NCBI GenBank assembly: GCA_019358975.1
Contig: JAHHIL010000001.1
Location: 372,001 to 436,000, forward strand
Length of the DNA: 64,000 nt
Source: Trichocoleus desertorum ATA4-8-CV12
GTDB lineage: Bacteria > Cyanobacteriota > Cyanobacteriia > FACHB-46
Reading direction: 5' to 3'
Of this stretch, positions 35,808 through 44,019 are shown piece after piece (positions within the stretch are counted from its first letter, which is position 1; each line of letters begins with the position of its first letter). The notes beneath the pieces are model-generated. The model saw only the letters and a program-made list of their open reading frames with translations, was not told the DNA's origin and did not search any database. Both the position numbers and the translations under genes were made by a program.

Positions 35808-38800
35808 CTAGCCCTGGCTGGTTTCGCTGTGGAGCGATCGCGCTAGTTTAACGATTTGGTCGAAGCGAAAATCTGAAACCAACTCAGCTAAAGTACAGCT
35901 AAGAGCAGCATGCTCTCCAGGAATTTGCTGAATGAGTTTCAGGACGAGGAGATCGCTTCCTTGCAAAGCCGCAAGATGTAATTGTTCTACCCAATCTGGC
36001 GGCATCATTTTGAGGCTATTTAGGCTGAGTTGTCCCGAAGCTAAGTGAATGACAGATCCATCTGCCTGAGTAGTGCGAGGAAAAGCTACTACAGAATGGC
36101 TATCCGCAGGGTTCGCGTAGATGTATTGCACGCCTAGATATTGGCTGATTTTGGCTAATAACTCTTCTCGATTGAAAGGTTTGCCCATAAAGTCATCGCA
36201 TCCAGCCAATAAGATTGACTGACGCTGTTCCTCAAATGCACTGGCAGTCAAGGCAATGATTATCGTTGCTTCTCCTTTCAGCGAAGCCCGGATACATTGA
36301 GTGGCTTCATAGCCACTCATCACTGGCATCCGCATATCCATCCAGATCAGATGTGGAGCCCAGCTTTCCCATAGAGCGATCGCTTCTTGGCCGTTAGTCG
36401 CTTCCCTGACCTCAAACCCTACAGCACTGAGGAGCCTGCTGAGCAGAAGCCGATTGGTGCGCTGATCCTCAGCAATTAGAATGCGGTAAGTGGGCTGATC
36501 GGGTGCAATGCCAATGACTTTATGAGGAGTCCGATGAGAGATAGCTACCTGATCGGCTCGTACTAGATACACAGGCAATGTAAAGCAGAACTGAGAACCC
36601 TGAGCGATCGTGCTACTAATGGTAATTTCTCCGCCCATGAGTTGCACAAATTTCTGACTAATAGCCAAGCCTAAACCCGTTCCCTGCTGGGATTTTAGGC
36701 CAGTAGTGGTTTGGGCAAAAGCTGTGAACAAATTGTTCAGTTCGCTAGACCCTATCCCAGGGCCTGTATCGATGATTTCAAAAGAGAGCGCTAGGGGTTG
36801 CTCGCTGCTAGCATTCCCGCCGCCTGAGTTCATGAGGGACGTGGCTTCAGTGTCTTGACTTCTGCCTTCTAAATCCTGGCTCCTGATTCTAACTTCCTGT
36901 CTCCCTGCTCTCTTGACTCGCAAGGTCACACTCCCTTGCTGCGTAAACTTGATGGCATTGCCTAAAAGATTGATCAAGACCTGACGCAGTTTGCTCTCAT
37001 CAGCTCTGATGTACTGAGGGACTTGAGGATCGCAGTCGTAGATCAGCTTCAAGCTTTTAGCGGTGGCGGCAAGTTGCAACATCTCTTGGAGGTTTTGCAG
37101 CAGACGATGGAGATCGAAGTCGTTGTCATTGAGCATCGAGCGTCCTGCTTCAATTTTCGACATCTCTAAAATGTCATTGATCAACCGCAACAGATGTTCG
37201 CCACTCCGATTGATGATGCTGAGATGCTCCTGATTTTGAGCTGACAGATCAGTGTCGCCACTCATGAGTTGGGTGAAGCCAAGAATGGCATTGAGGGGCG
37301 TGCGTAACTCATGGCTCATGTTGGCCAGAAACTCACTTTTGGCTCGGTTTGCCTGATCTGCTGCTTCTTTGGCCTGTTGTAAAGCTTCCTCGGCCCGCTT
37401 GCGCTCAGTGATGTCGTTAACGATGCTGAGGAGACAAGCTTCCTCTCTCACTTCGATCATTTCAAACGAACAGAGTCCTTCCCGGATTTCGCCTGAACTA
37501 GTGCGAAAGGGGGCGTCTACCATTTGAGCTGAGCGATCGCGTTGCAGCATTTGAATCACGCGATCGCGGTCTTTGAGATCGGCCCATATCTGTAACTCCC
37601 TCGAAGTGCAGCCAATCAAATGTTCGCGCGTGTAACCAAACAACTTGAGAAAACTGCTGTTGGCATCGACAAAGCGGCCTTCGGCGACAGTCGTGATACA
37701 ACTCGCGACAGGGTTGGAGTGAAAAGCTTTGGCAAATTGGTCTTGGCTTTGCTGAAAGTCTTCTTCCGCTTGCTTTTGTTGAGTAATATCGCTAAACGTA
37801 CAGACAATTCGTTCTAGAGTTCCATTTTCTGTAAACTGCGGATCGGCATTGACTAGCATCCAAGTGCGCTCGGAATCCTGGGTCTGCTCAATGCCCATCA
37901 CCACATTCCGGATCGGTTGGCATTGAGCGATCGCCTGCTGTACAGGTAGTTCTGCCGTGGCGAAGCAAGTGCCGTCTTCGCGCAGCCAACGCTGGCTAGT
38001 CCCAAATACAGACGGGGAATCATCGCTTTGCTCCAATTGCTCCAAGTGCAGAAGTGCGATCGCGGCTTGATTACTGATGAGAATTTCTGCATCAGCATTC
38101 AAGAACAGCACACCCACCTGCATCTCCCGAATTAGAGTTCGAAACCGCTTTTCGCTCTCTAGCAACGCTTGTTGGCGGTTCAGTTGAATTGTAAATTGTT
38201 GATCAACCAAAGACGCAATCAAGCTCAAGCTCAGAACAAATAGCGTGCCAATGACAACGGCGATCGCCACCGAGGAAGCGTGAACTGTGGAAGAAGAATT
38301 GCCGCTAGCAAATACGGGTTCGGGCACAAAGCATGTCGCGGCCATGCCAGTGTAGTGCATACTGCTAATGCCGATTCCCATGACAAAAGCACTGCCTAAC
38401 TTCTGCCAGAAGGGTGCTTGGAGGGATTTGTTTTGTAGTCGAAAGGCTAGCCAAAGAGCTGTGAGAGAAGTAAAGATGGCAACTGCTACTGATACACCCA
38501 CTAAGCCAGAGTGATACTCAATCTTGGCTGGAAGTCGCATTGCGGACATCCCTGTGTAGTGCATCCAAGCGATCGCAGCGCCCATGCAAACACCGCCGCA
38601 CAGTAGTAACGGTAGCTTTGAATCAGGACGGCTCCAGAGCCACAAAGCAATGCCAGAAGCAATAATGGCATAGAGCAGCGAAACCAAGGTGCTCAGGAGA
38701 TCGTAGCCAACGACCACAGAGAGGTGAAAAGCTAGAATAGCCACAAAGTGCATCGACCAAATGCCAGTGCCCATTGCCACAGCTCCACCCAACAACCAAA

Positions 38801-38933
38801 TCCAGTGGGTCGGTCTTGCGGTTGGCCGTACTCGTCCAGACAGGTCGAGTGCTGTGTAGGAAGCAAAGACGGCGATCGCGAACGAAAGCGCAACTAGGCT
38901 GAAGCTATAGCTGCCAGTCAAGCCATGATTCAT
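35808..38933 (-). CDS. Membrane hybrid histidine kinase with MHYT sensor, PAS domains and receiver
   Basis: 1041 residues. N-terminal MHYT sensor of about seven membrane helices (1-250), with the metal-site motifs GIWSMHF, IAWMHYTGMSAM and ISSMHYTGMAAT; MHYT domains are proposed to bind copper and sense a diatomic gas or redox state. Two PAS domains follow (about 265-385 and 395-515), then the H-box FLANMSHELRTPLNAILGFT (His near 540), the ATPase domain (NLLGNAIKFT, DTGPGIG, GTGLGLAIS) and a receiver with its phospho-Asp in WMDMRMPVMSG (about 864). The last 65 residues are helical and resemble a cut-down output or Hpt-like segment without an obvious phosphorylatable His. A repeat-like insert (RIRSQDLEGRSQDTEATS) sits inside the ATPase domain. 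Confidence 0.92.
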   Translation of the reverse strand: MNHGLTGSYSFSLVALSFAIAVFASYTALDLSGRVRPTARPTHWIWLLGGAVAMGTGIWSMHFVAILAFHLSVVVGYDLLSTLVSLLYAIIASGIALWLWSRPDSKLPLLLCGGVCMGAAIAWMHYTGMSAMRLPAKIEYHSGLVGVSVAVAIFTSLTALWLAFRLQNKSLQAPFWQKLGSAFVMGIGISSMHYTGMAATCFVPEPVFASGNSSSTVHASSVAIAVVIGTLFVLSLSLIASLVDQQFTIQLNRQQALLESEKRFRTLIREMQVGVLFLNADAEILISNQAAIALLHLEQLEQSDDSPSVFGTSQRWLREDGTCFATAELPVQQAIAQCQPIRNVVMGIEQTQDSERTWMLVNADPQFTENGTLERIVCTFSDITQQKQAEEDFQQSQDQFAKAFHSNPVASCITTVAEGRFVDANSSFLKLFGYTREHLIGCTSRELQIWADLKDRDRVIQMLQRDRSAQMVDAPFRTSSGEIREGLCSFEMIEVREEACLLSIVNDITERKRAEEALQQAKEAADQANRAKSEFLANMSHELRTPLNAILGFTQLMSGDTDLSAQNQEHLSIINRSGEHLLRLINDILEMSKIEAGRSMLNDNDFDLHRLLQNLQEMLQLAATAKSLKLIYDCDPQVPQYIRADESKLRQVLINLLGNAIKFTQQGSVTLRVKRAGRQEVRIRSQDLEGRSQDTEATSLMNSGGGNASSEQPLALSFEIIDTGPGIGSSELNNLFTAFAQTTTGLKSQQGTGLGLAISQKFVQLMGGEITISSTIAQGSQFCFTLPVYLVRADQVAISHRTPHKVIGIAPDQPTYRILIAEDQRTNRLLLSRLLSAVGFEVREATNGQEAIALWESWAPHLIWMDMRMPVMSGYEATQCIRASLKGEATIIIALTASAFEEQRQSILLAGCDDFMGKPFNREELLAKISQYLGVQYIYANPADSHSVVAFPRTTQADGSVIHLASGQLSLNSLKMMPPDWVEQLHLAALQGSDLLVLKLIQQIPGEHAALSCTLAELVSDFRFDQIVKLARSLHSETSQG

Positions 38934-39394
38934 GGTGCTTCAAGCAAGTTTCTGTAATGACTTTTTCGTTCTCTTAACTCTAATGAAGAAGCCTGAGAAG
39001 CTCGCAGCTTCTTACCTGTCACTTCTTAACTATAAAGTTCCCTTTTGTTAAAGTAGTTACACCCTGAAGCGCCTCTTTAAACTAGCGAAGCGGGCGTCTA
39101 GAGGGGGAAAATTGACAAATTTTAATTTTTTTGGATGTTGTAACTGTGATCGTCTGGGAAGCGATACTGGCGATCGCAAGTTGCACTGCCATTGTCAGAA
39201 GTCAAGCATGATTAAAAGTCAAGCGGCCTAATTGTTATCTAAATAACAGCTTCAAGGTTCTGATTCAGGAACTGCAAGGATCTAATGTACTTAGCGCATT
39301 TCCGGGTGGAGCTTCTTGGCTAACCCTTTTAAGATGTGGACAGGGTGAGTAGTTCGCTGCACGCTCTTTGTCAGTTCTCCAGGCACCGATTTCC
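38934..39394. other. Gene-less spacer with divergent promoters
   Basis: 461 bases between the MHYT kinase (minus) and a small plus-strand gene. AT-rich, with several HIP1-like sites near 39140-39180. I see no RNA gene and no clear terminator. Confidence 0.5.
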
Positions 39395-39553
39395 ATGGAA
39401 ACCAAAACTAAGAAACCGCAAACTCCTCCCGACGAGGCAGTGGCAGATAGCAATGTAGAAAAGATCGGCTTTGACTCTTGGGCCGCTCAAGTCAGGCAGC
39501 AAATGCTAGCTTCATTGCGAAAACGAGGAGTAAACCCAGACGAAATTGAATGA
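39395..39553 (+). CDS. Small conserved-looking protein of unknown function
   Basis: 52 residues starting METKTKKPQTPPDEAV, with an amphipathic helix WAAQVRQQMLASLRKRGVNPDEIE at the end. I chose the ATG at 39395 over an in-frame ATG at 39368 because the helix-bearing part then makes up the whole product. No membrane segment, no cysteines. It resembles short cyanobacterial proteins annotated as hypothetical. An AT-rich hairpin follows it. Confidence 0.5.
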   Translation: METKTKKPQTPPDEAVADSNVEKIGFDSWAAQVRQQMLASLRKRGVNPDEIE

Positions 39554-39607
39554 ATCTAATTTCGAGTTTCGTAAATGTTGCGATCGCAGCTCATCAAGTC
39601 CTTCCGC

Positions 39608-39640
39608 ATATGCTTAAACACGACCTCAAGCATATTTAAA
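39608..39640. terminator. Short hairpin between converging genes
   Basis: ATATGCTT (39608-39615) pairs with AAGCATAT (39628-39635), followed by TTTAAA. It lies between the 52-residue gene and the convergent Uma2 gene and could end both, though the stem is AT-rich and the T run is short. Confidence 0.4.
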
Positions 39641-40190
39641 GGGTTAGCCAATCAAATATCTGATTCACCTTCAGCTCCAATCCAATGCCGCTGAGAATTG
39701 GTAGCTGGCTTTCTCCTTGCAAGATCTGGACTCTTTGTTGCGGCAAGATAACCAGGATGCTTTCGTCTTCTGGATCAATCAGCCAGCCTAACTCTGTTCC
39801 GTGTTGGGAGCAATGTAGCAGTTTGCCTAGCACCTTGGTTTGGCTTTGTTCAGGTGAAAGGATTTCAATAGCCCAGTCGGGATGCAGCTCAAAACGGTTG
39901 GCGATGCGCCCAGATGTTGTGCGGGGAATACGCTCCCAACGAAACACAGCAACATCTGGAACGATCGCATCACCACCAAACACACAGCGCAACTCTGGGA
40001 AGGCGTAGGCAATTTTCTGTGATTCTGTTACCTGGTTGACCTCTGCGCAGAATTTACTTTGAATTCGGCTATGTTCCCCTTGTGGCATTGGCTTTTGAAT
40101 CACAGCTCCGTCGATAAACTCTGAGGCGGGTTGGGTTTCTGGTAGTTGCAGAAACGCTTCCAGAGTCATGGGTTGGGCGAGCGTGCTCAT
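39636..40190 (-). CDS. Uma2 family (DUF820) restriction-endonuclease-fold protein
   Basis: 184 residues. DUF820/Uma2 pattern: MTLEAFLQLPETQPASEFIDGAVIQKPMPQGEHSRIQSKFCAEV at the start; PELRCVFGGDAIVPDVAVFRWERIP, with a D of the PD-(D/E)xK site; DWAIEILSPEQSQTKVLGKLLHCSQHGTELGWLIDPEDESILV with the E and K positions. Cyanobacteria carry many copies. The nuclease activity and role are not established; the family is suspected to be mobile or defence-linked. No partner gene is adjacent. Confidence 0.9.
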   Translation of the reverse strand: MSTLAQPMTLEAFLQLPETQPASEFIDGAVIQKPMPQGEHSRIQSKFCAEVNQVTESQKIAYAFPELRCVFGGDAIVPDVAVFRWERIPRTTSGRIANRFELHPDWAIEILSPEQSQTKVLGKLLHCSQHGTELGWLIDPEDESILVILPQQRVQILQGESQLPILSGIGLELKVNQIFDWLTL

Positions 40191-40381
40191 GGCATCCCTT
40201 CAACAAATTACCTTACGTCGATTTTACCTATGACCAGATGGCAAAGCTATTGTTTTTTACAGCCGGACAGTTAGCGTTGATAGAAGCGGTTTGATCTCTT
40301 AGCTCGCGATCGCCCTTAACGCAAGCTCTCAAAGCTAAAAGATCAGGCAGTAAATGCGAGCTTTATGGCCAAATTGCAAAG

Positions 40382-40864
40382 TTACTCAAGCGGCTTGAGG
40401 GTCACAGGATCTTCTCGAAGCGGCTTAACAAAATTGCTGTTGGCACGGACGAAGCAATGGCCCTTGCTAGTGTAGACAGCCATCCAAGGTTTGCCTTGTT
40501 GGTCGGTCAACGTGATGTGATTGTCCATATTGCCAGTCACTGCTTGCAAGCGCTGACCTCGCTTAAAGGCAAATACCACAGACCACTGCGAGATATTGTA
40601 TTTGTTGCGTGTATACAATTCTGGTGGAGCATCGGAGCCATCTACTGAGATGCCTTGAAATTGTCTAGCCATTCGGCAGTTGAGTCCCCTGGGGTCTGAA
40701 TCGACAACTTGCCAATTGACATGCCTAGCCCCTCGCTGTCTTTGAACCGGGGCTGGGTAGTCTCCTTGTTGGTTAGGTGCAGGTATGGCTAAGGCAAGGT
40801 TGGCACCTAAGCCTAATAGAGCGCAGGTTAGGGAGAGCGTAATGGTTGCAAGCTTTTTTTGCAT
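40382..40864 (-). CDS. Secreted SH3-like domain protein, unknown function
   Basis: About 160 residues from ATG 40864, where the product begins with a clear signal peptide (MQKKLATITLSLTCALLGLGANLALA). An upstream in-frame ATG at 40936 would bury that signal. The mature part has the beta-rich look of a bacterial SH3 domain: NWQVVDSDPRGLNCRMA near its start, then VVFAFKRGQRLQAVTGN and GKPWMAVYTSKGHCFVRANSNFVKPL. The two Cys residues could form a disulfide. Likely periplasmic. Monocistronic. Confidence 0.7.
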   Translation of the reverse strand: MQKKLATITLSLTCALLGLGANLALAIPAPNQQGDYPAPVQRQRGARHVNWQVVDSDPRGLNCRMARQFQGISVDGSDAPPELYTRNKYNISQWSVVFAFKRGQRLQAVTGNMDNHITLTDQQGKPWMAVYTSKGHCFVRANSNFVKPLREDPVTLKPLE

Positions 40865-41180
40865 AGTGAGTCCTTGATGGCAATGCTGAAGTGTTTGGTT
40901 CAACGACAAGAACATCAGCTCATAGCTCAACCCCACTTCGGGAATTAGCCAGAGCTGTTAGTCGCTGATAAGAACTACACAACTCATTGCCTCATTTCGT
41001 ACAGCGGTAAAATTTGCGATCGCTCTTCCCACACTCAGCCCTATTTGGCAAAGGGCGATCGCTCAGCAGAGATGGAGTTGAATGCAGGGGACGATCGGGA
41101 ATTTTAGGTTACAGCAGAGAATGGTAATCGAAGCGTGGGGCCGGAGATGTATCCAGATTGGTCAATGATGATTGATTAGC

Positions 41181-41522
41181 TCAGAGATCTGCTTTCAGTG
41201 CCGTGATGCAATCGTGCAGTCTAGCCAGCTTCGTTTGGACAATATCCCAAATAATCTCATCATCAACCAAAAAATAAGCATGAGCGAGAATATCTCGTAA
41301 GCCAGCAATTTTGCGCCATTCTATTTGAGGGTAGCGATCGCGCAGTCCATCTGGAATATTCTTGACCGCTTCGCCAATCATTTGTAGGTTATAGGCCACC
41401 GCATCAAAAGTCCGCTCATCGGCAGCAAAGCTTTCTCGTGTGAGGTTATCGGTGTAACGTTCAATCTTGCTGATGCTGTTGAGGATGTCATCCAAGTAAA
41501 GGGCAATATTACGTGACATCAA
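41181..41522 (-). CDS. hepT: HepT-like (DUF86) toxin
   Basis: 113 residues, all-helical HEPN-type ribonuclease. The catalytic RX4HXY motif is complete as RDILAHAY at about residues 78-85. Together with the upstream nucleotidyltransferase it forms a HepT/MntA (type VII) toxin-antitoxin module, in which MntA silences HepT by adding AMP to the Tyr of that motif. It overlaps mntA by 14 bases, so translation is coupled. Confidence 0.88.
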   Translation of the reverse strand: MMSRNIALYLDDILNSISKIERYTDNLTRESFAADERTFDAVAYNLQMIGEAVKNIPDGLRDRYPQIEWRKIAGLRDILAHAYFLVDDEIIWDIVQTKLARLHDCITALKADL

Positions 41523-41814
41523 TCGCTTCTTCTAAGACAGTCTGGCTAATTTGTGGTTTGAGCGATCGCTTAGTAACGAGATCGACAGGTTTGCCAAATA
41601 GATCTTCTAGAAAAAACTTCAGATCCATGTAGCGATCGAACGTAGCAGCGCCTTCAAATTCCACCAGAAAGTCGAGATCGCTGATTTCGCTAGCTTCATC
41701 ACGAGCAACCGAACCAAAGAGAGCAAGAGACTGCACACCAAACCCACGAATGGTATCTAGGCGATCGCGTAGTTGCTTAAGTACCACTTGACGGTAAGAA
41801 GGTTGAGCCATCAT
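41509..41814 (-). CDS. mntA: MntA-like minimal nucleotidyltransferase antitoxin
   Basis: About 101 residues from ATG 41814 (or 41811). The catalytic motif is LFGSVARDEASEISDLDFLVEF, i.e. GSx10DxD with both Asp residues. The third acidic residue is in KPVDLVTKR. The family AMPylates HepT. An earlier in-frame start at 41868 would read through the 3' part of the tRNA-Gly gene and is rejected. The gene begins only about 25 bases after the tRNA 3' end on the same strand, so it may be transcribed from the tRNA promoter. Confidence 0.87.
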   Translation of the reverse strand: MMAQPSYRQVVLKQLRDRLDTIRGFGVQSLALFGSVARDEASEISDLDFLVEFEGAATFDRYMDLKFFLEDLFGKPVDLVTKRSLKPQISQTVLEEAIDVT

Positions 41815-41839
41815 GGTTTTTGCTCTAGCTCTCTTAAAA

Positions 41840-41910
41840 GCGGGTGATGGGACTCGAACCCACGACATTCAGCTTGGGAAGCTGACGTTCTACCACTGAA
41901 CTACACCCGC
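41840..41910 (-). tRNA. tRNA-Gly (anticodon CCC)
   Basis: 71 bases without encoded CCA. Acceptor stem GCGGGTG/CACCCGC pairs perfectly; D arm GTTC-AGTGGTAG-GAAC; anticodon arm TCAGC-TTCCCAA-GCTGA with anticodon CCC; T arm GTGGG-TTCGAGT-CCCAT. It reads GGG glycine codons, a minor isoacceptor. Immediately followed by the MntA/HepT genes. Confidence 0.96.
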
Positions 41911-41998
41911 AACAGGCTCAGCTAATTAATTGCTGAACGCTTATTATAGACCGATCGCGCGAGAGGATGCTAGAGGTGGGAGGAATCTGAGGTGGTGG

Positions 41999-42718
41999 CT
42001 AGGAGGTCGTGAGTTGCTGCAACATCTGCTCAATTTGTTGAACTGCTTCTAGATTGCCTTCGGTTTGGTAGAGGGTTTTGGCTTTTTGCAAGGCTGCGAT
42101 CGCCGCTTTAGTTTGCTTTTGCCGAGCGTAGGCAATGCCCATATTCAGATAAGCACTGGCATTGTTGGGTTCTAGTTCAATCGCTTTTTGATACGCTGCA
42201 ATCGCGGGTGGAAATTTTCCGAGATCGTCTAAAGCGTTGCCCAGACTGATGAAACCTGAGACAAACTGTGGAGCAAGTTGGGTGGTTTTTTCAAAAGCGG
42301 TTACGGCTTCAGCATAATTGTTGAGACGGTAGTGAGTGACACCCAAGTTGTAATGGGCGATCGCATCTTTAGGGCGTAGGCGTAGGGCTTGTTGATAAGC
42401 AGCGATCGCTTGTTCTGTATCTCCGTTGTCATCCAAGGCATTGCCTAAACCGACATAAGCTTCCACATACTTCGCATTTAGTTTGATTGCTTGGCGATAA
42501 GCGGCGATCGCTTCAGCTAGCTTTCCTTGGTGATAAAGTTCGTTTCCTTGCTGATAGTAAGAAGCAGCATTGTTAGAATCCAATGGGACGCTTTGGTTTT
42601 GATTGGGTTTAGAACTGTCTTGTGCAGCGAAAGTTGGTTCTATCGCGGTGGCCCAAACCAAGCTTGCTATCCCCACAGTAAGCAGTTGCCTAGCGTAACG
42701 AACTGGGGCGTGCCTCAT
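41999..42718 (-). CDS. Secreted tetratricopeptide-repeat protein
   Basis: 239 residues. Signal peptide (MRHAPVRYARQLLTVGIASLVWATAIEPTFA) followed by a short polar linker and five to six TPRs with the consensus pattern: YYQQGNELYHQGKLAEAIAAYRQAIKLNAKYVEAYVGLGNAL, then AIAHYNLGVTHYRLNNYAEAVTAFEKTTQLAP and AYLNMGIAYARQKQTKAAIAALQKAK. TPRs bind proteins; the partner is unknown. Alone on its strand. Confidence 0.87.
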   Translation of the reverse strand: MRHAPVRYARQLLTVGIASLVWATAIEPTFAAQDSSKPNQNQSVPLDSNNAASYYQQGNELYHQGKLAEAIAAYRQAIKLNAKYVEAYVGLGNALDDNGDTEQAIAAYQQALRLRPKDAIAHYNLGVTHYRLNNYAEAVTAFEKTTQLAPQFVSGFISLGNALDDLGKFPPAIAAYQKAIELEPNNASAYLNMGIAYARQKQTKAAIAALQKAKTLYQTEGNLEAVQQIEQMLQQLTTS

Positions 42719-42909
42719 GGGGATTACCTACTCTTGAGTGGAAATAAATAGAAAAAGTCTGTACTAAGACTCGTATGCCACCACCATAACCGGGAAAGCT
42801 AGAGGTGATGTCCAGCGGATTATAGATATTTATGAATCGAGCAGCTGGCTCAAGATTTTGTAATCTTCACTCATGCCCAGCTTGGGATTGGTCTATTTAA
42901 TTAATCTAT
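42719..42909. other. Gene-less spacer before the repeat element
   Basis: Upstream region of the TPR gene with no visible gene; together with the MITE-like element and the following 140 bases it makes a 430-base gene-less stretch before the HD-domain gene. Confidence 0.45.
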
Positions 42910-43012
42910 CTATAGCAATCCTTTTTGATTCTTGAATGGGGTGCAGGGGTAAAACCCTTGCGTAGGGGCTTCGCCCCACCCCCTGTTTCCAATCCATTTA
43001 GGATTGCTATAG
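42910..43012. repeat. MITE-like element with 13-bp terminal inverted repeats
   Basis: CTATAGCAATCCT (42910-42922) and AGGATTGCTATAG (43000-43012) are perfect inverted ends of a 103-base unit. Similarity continues inward (TTTTGATT against AAATGGATT). The interior has a GGGGC-TTC-GCCCC hairpin (42965-42976 region). Elements ending in TATAGCAATCCTA are common dispersed repeats in cyanobacteria as I recall. No coding capacity and no obvious target-site duplication. Confidence 0.75.
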
Positions 43013-43151
43013 GTGACAATTTCATCAAAAATCGGCACAGTTACATTACTGGTTTAAGTGTATTGCTCTAGAAAAAATAAGCATTCGTGATGTCCTGACC
43101 ACCCCACTTCACCCCTCTTACCCTGCAAGGCAGTAAAAGCGAGTATCTAGC

Positions 43152-43994
43152 ATGTTTAATGCCACTGAAATCCTGATCGATAATTTTGTTCAAAGACTTA
43201 AAGAAGGCTATCGACGGACCTATGGCGGGTGGAAGCCAGACTACGAAGACATTATTGGTTGGGCAGGCAGCATGGCCTTGGAGAATATTGCCAACAGTGA
43301 TGCCCTCTATCACAACGTCGAGCACACCATCCTCGTGACTTTAGTGGGTCAGGAAATCTTGCGAGGTAGGCATATTCGGGAGGGAGGTGTTTCTTGTGAA
43401 GATTGGCTGCACTTCATTATCTCGCTGGTCTGCCACGACATTGGTTACGTTAAAGGAGTCTGTCGCCAAGATAAAGACGGCTATTATGCCACGGGTAAAG
43501 ATGGAGCAATGGTGCCCTTAGCACCTGGATCTTCGGATGCGGGTCTGACCCCCTATCATGTCGATCGCGCCAAACTATTCATAGATGAGCGCTTTGGTGG
43601 GCATAAGCTGATCGATGCCGATGTGATCAAGTACAACATTGAGCTGACTCGTTTCCCGGTGCCTTCGGTGGAAGATCATCAAGATACAGTCAACTACCCA
43701 GGCTTAATCCGAGCCTCTGACTTGATTGGGCAACTCAGCGACCCCCGTTATTTGAAGAAAATTTGTGCGCTCTACTACGAGTTTGAAGAGACAGGGGTTA
43801 ACAAAGCCTTGGGCTATCGCAATCCTGCTGACCTACGCAAAAACTATCCCAAATTCTATTGGCATGGAGTCCATCCTTATGTCAAAGATGCCTTGCACTA
43901 TTTGTCATTAACTCAGCAAGGTAAGCAGATTATTGCCAACCTGTACTCTAATGTCTTTGTGGTAGAACACGAAGACCCGGTTCCGGTCGGCTAG
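43152..43994 (+). CDS. HD-domain metal-dependent phosphohydrolase-like protein
   Basis: 280 residues. The metal-site residues appear as YHNVEHTILV (His), LVCHDIGYVKGV (the HD pair) and later VDHAK-like YHVDRAKLFI. It resembles the cyanobacterial Npun_R2479-type HD family. HD proteins often cleave nucleotide or phosphate esters, but no signalling domain (RelA, GAF or GYP motif) is present to point to a substrate. Divergent from nothing close upstream; AI-2E exporter gene follows 25 bases downstream, so the two probably form an operon. Confidence 0.83.
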   Translation: MFNATEILIDNFVQRLKEGYRRTYGGWKPDYEDIIGWAGSMALENIANSDALYHNVEHTILVTLVGQEILRGRHIREGGVSCEDWLHFIISLVCHDIGYVKGVCRQDKDGYYATGKDGAMVPLAPGSSDAGLTPYHVDRAKLFIDERFGGHKLIDADVIKYNIELTRFPVPSVEDHQDTVNYPGLIRASDLIGQLSDPRYLKKICALYYEFEETGVNKALGYRNPADLRKNYPKFYWHGVHPYVKDALHYLSLTQQGKQIIANLYSNVFVVEHEDPVPVG

Positions 43995-44019
43995 TAGAAA
44001 CGAGATAGCTCTAACACCC

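Noticed and set aside
35658-35850. Possible decayed transporter-like frame upstream of the MHYT kinase stop
   Set aside because: Only a short frame interrupted by a stop; I could not tie it to any family, so it is mentioned but not called as a pseudogene.
41181-41840. An integrated element between tRNA-Gly and a duplicated tRNA end
   Set aside because: I looked for a second copy of the tRNA 3' sequence downstream and saw none, and there is no integrase.
41815-41868. Longer N-terminus for MntA starting at 41868
   Set aside because: It would be read from the 3' half of the tRNA-Gly gene; ATG 41814 fits the family.
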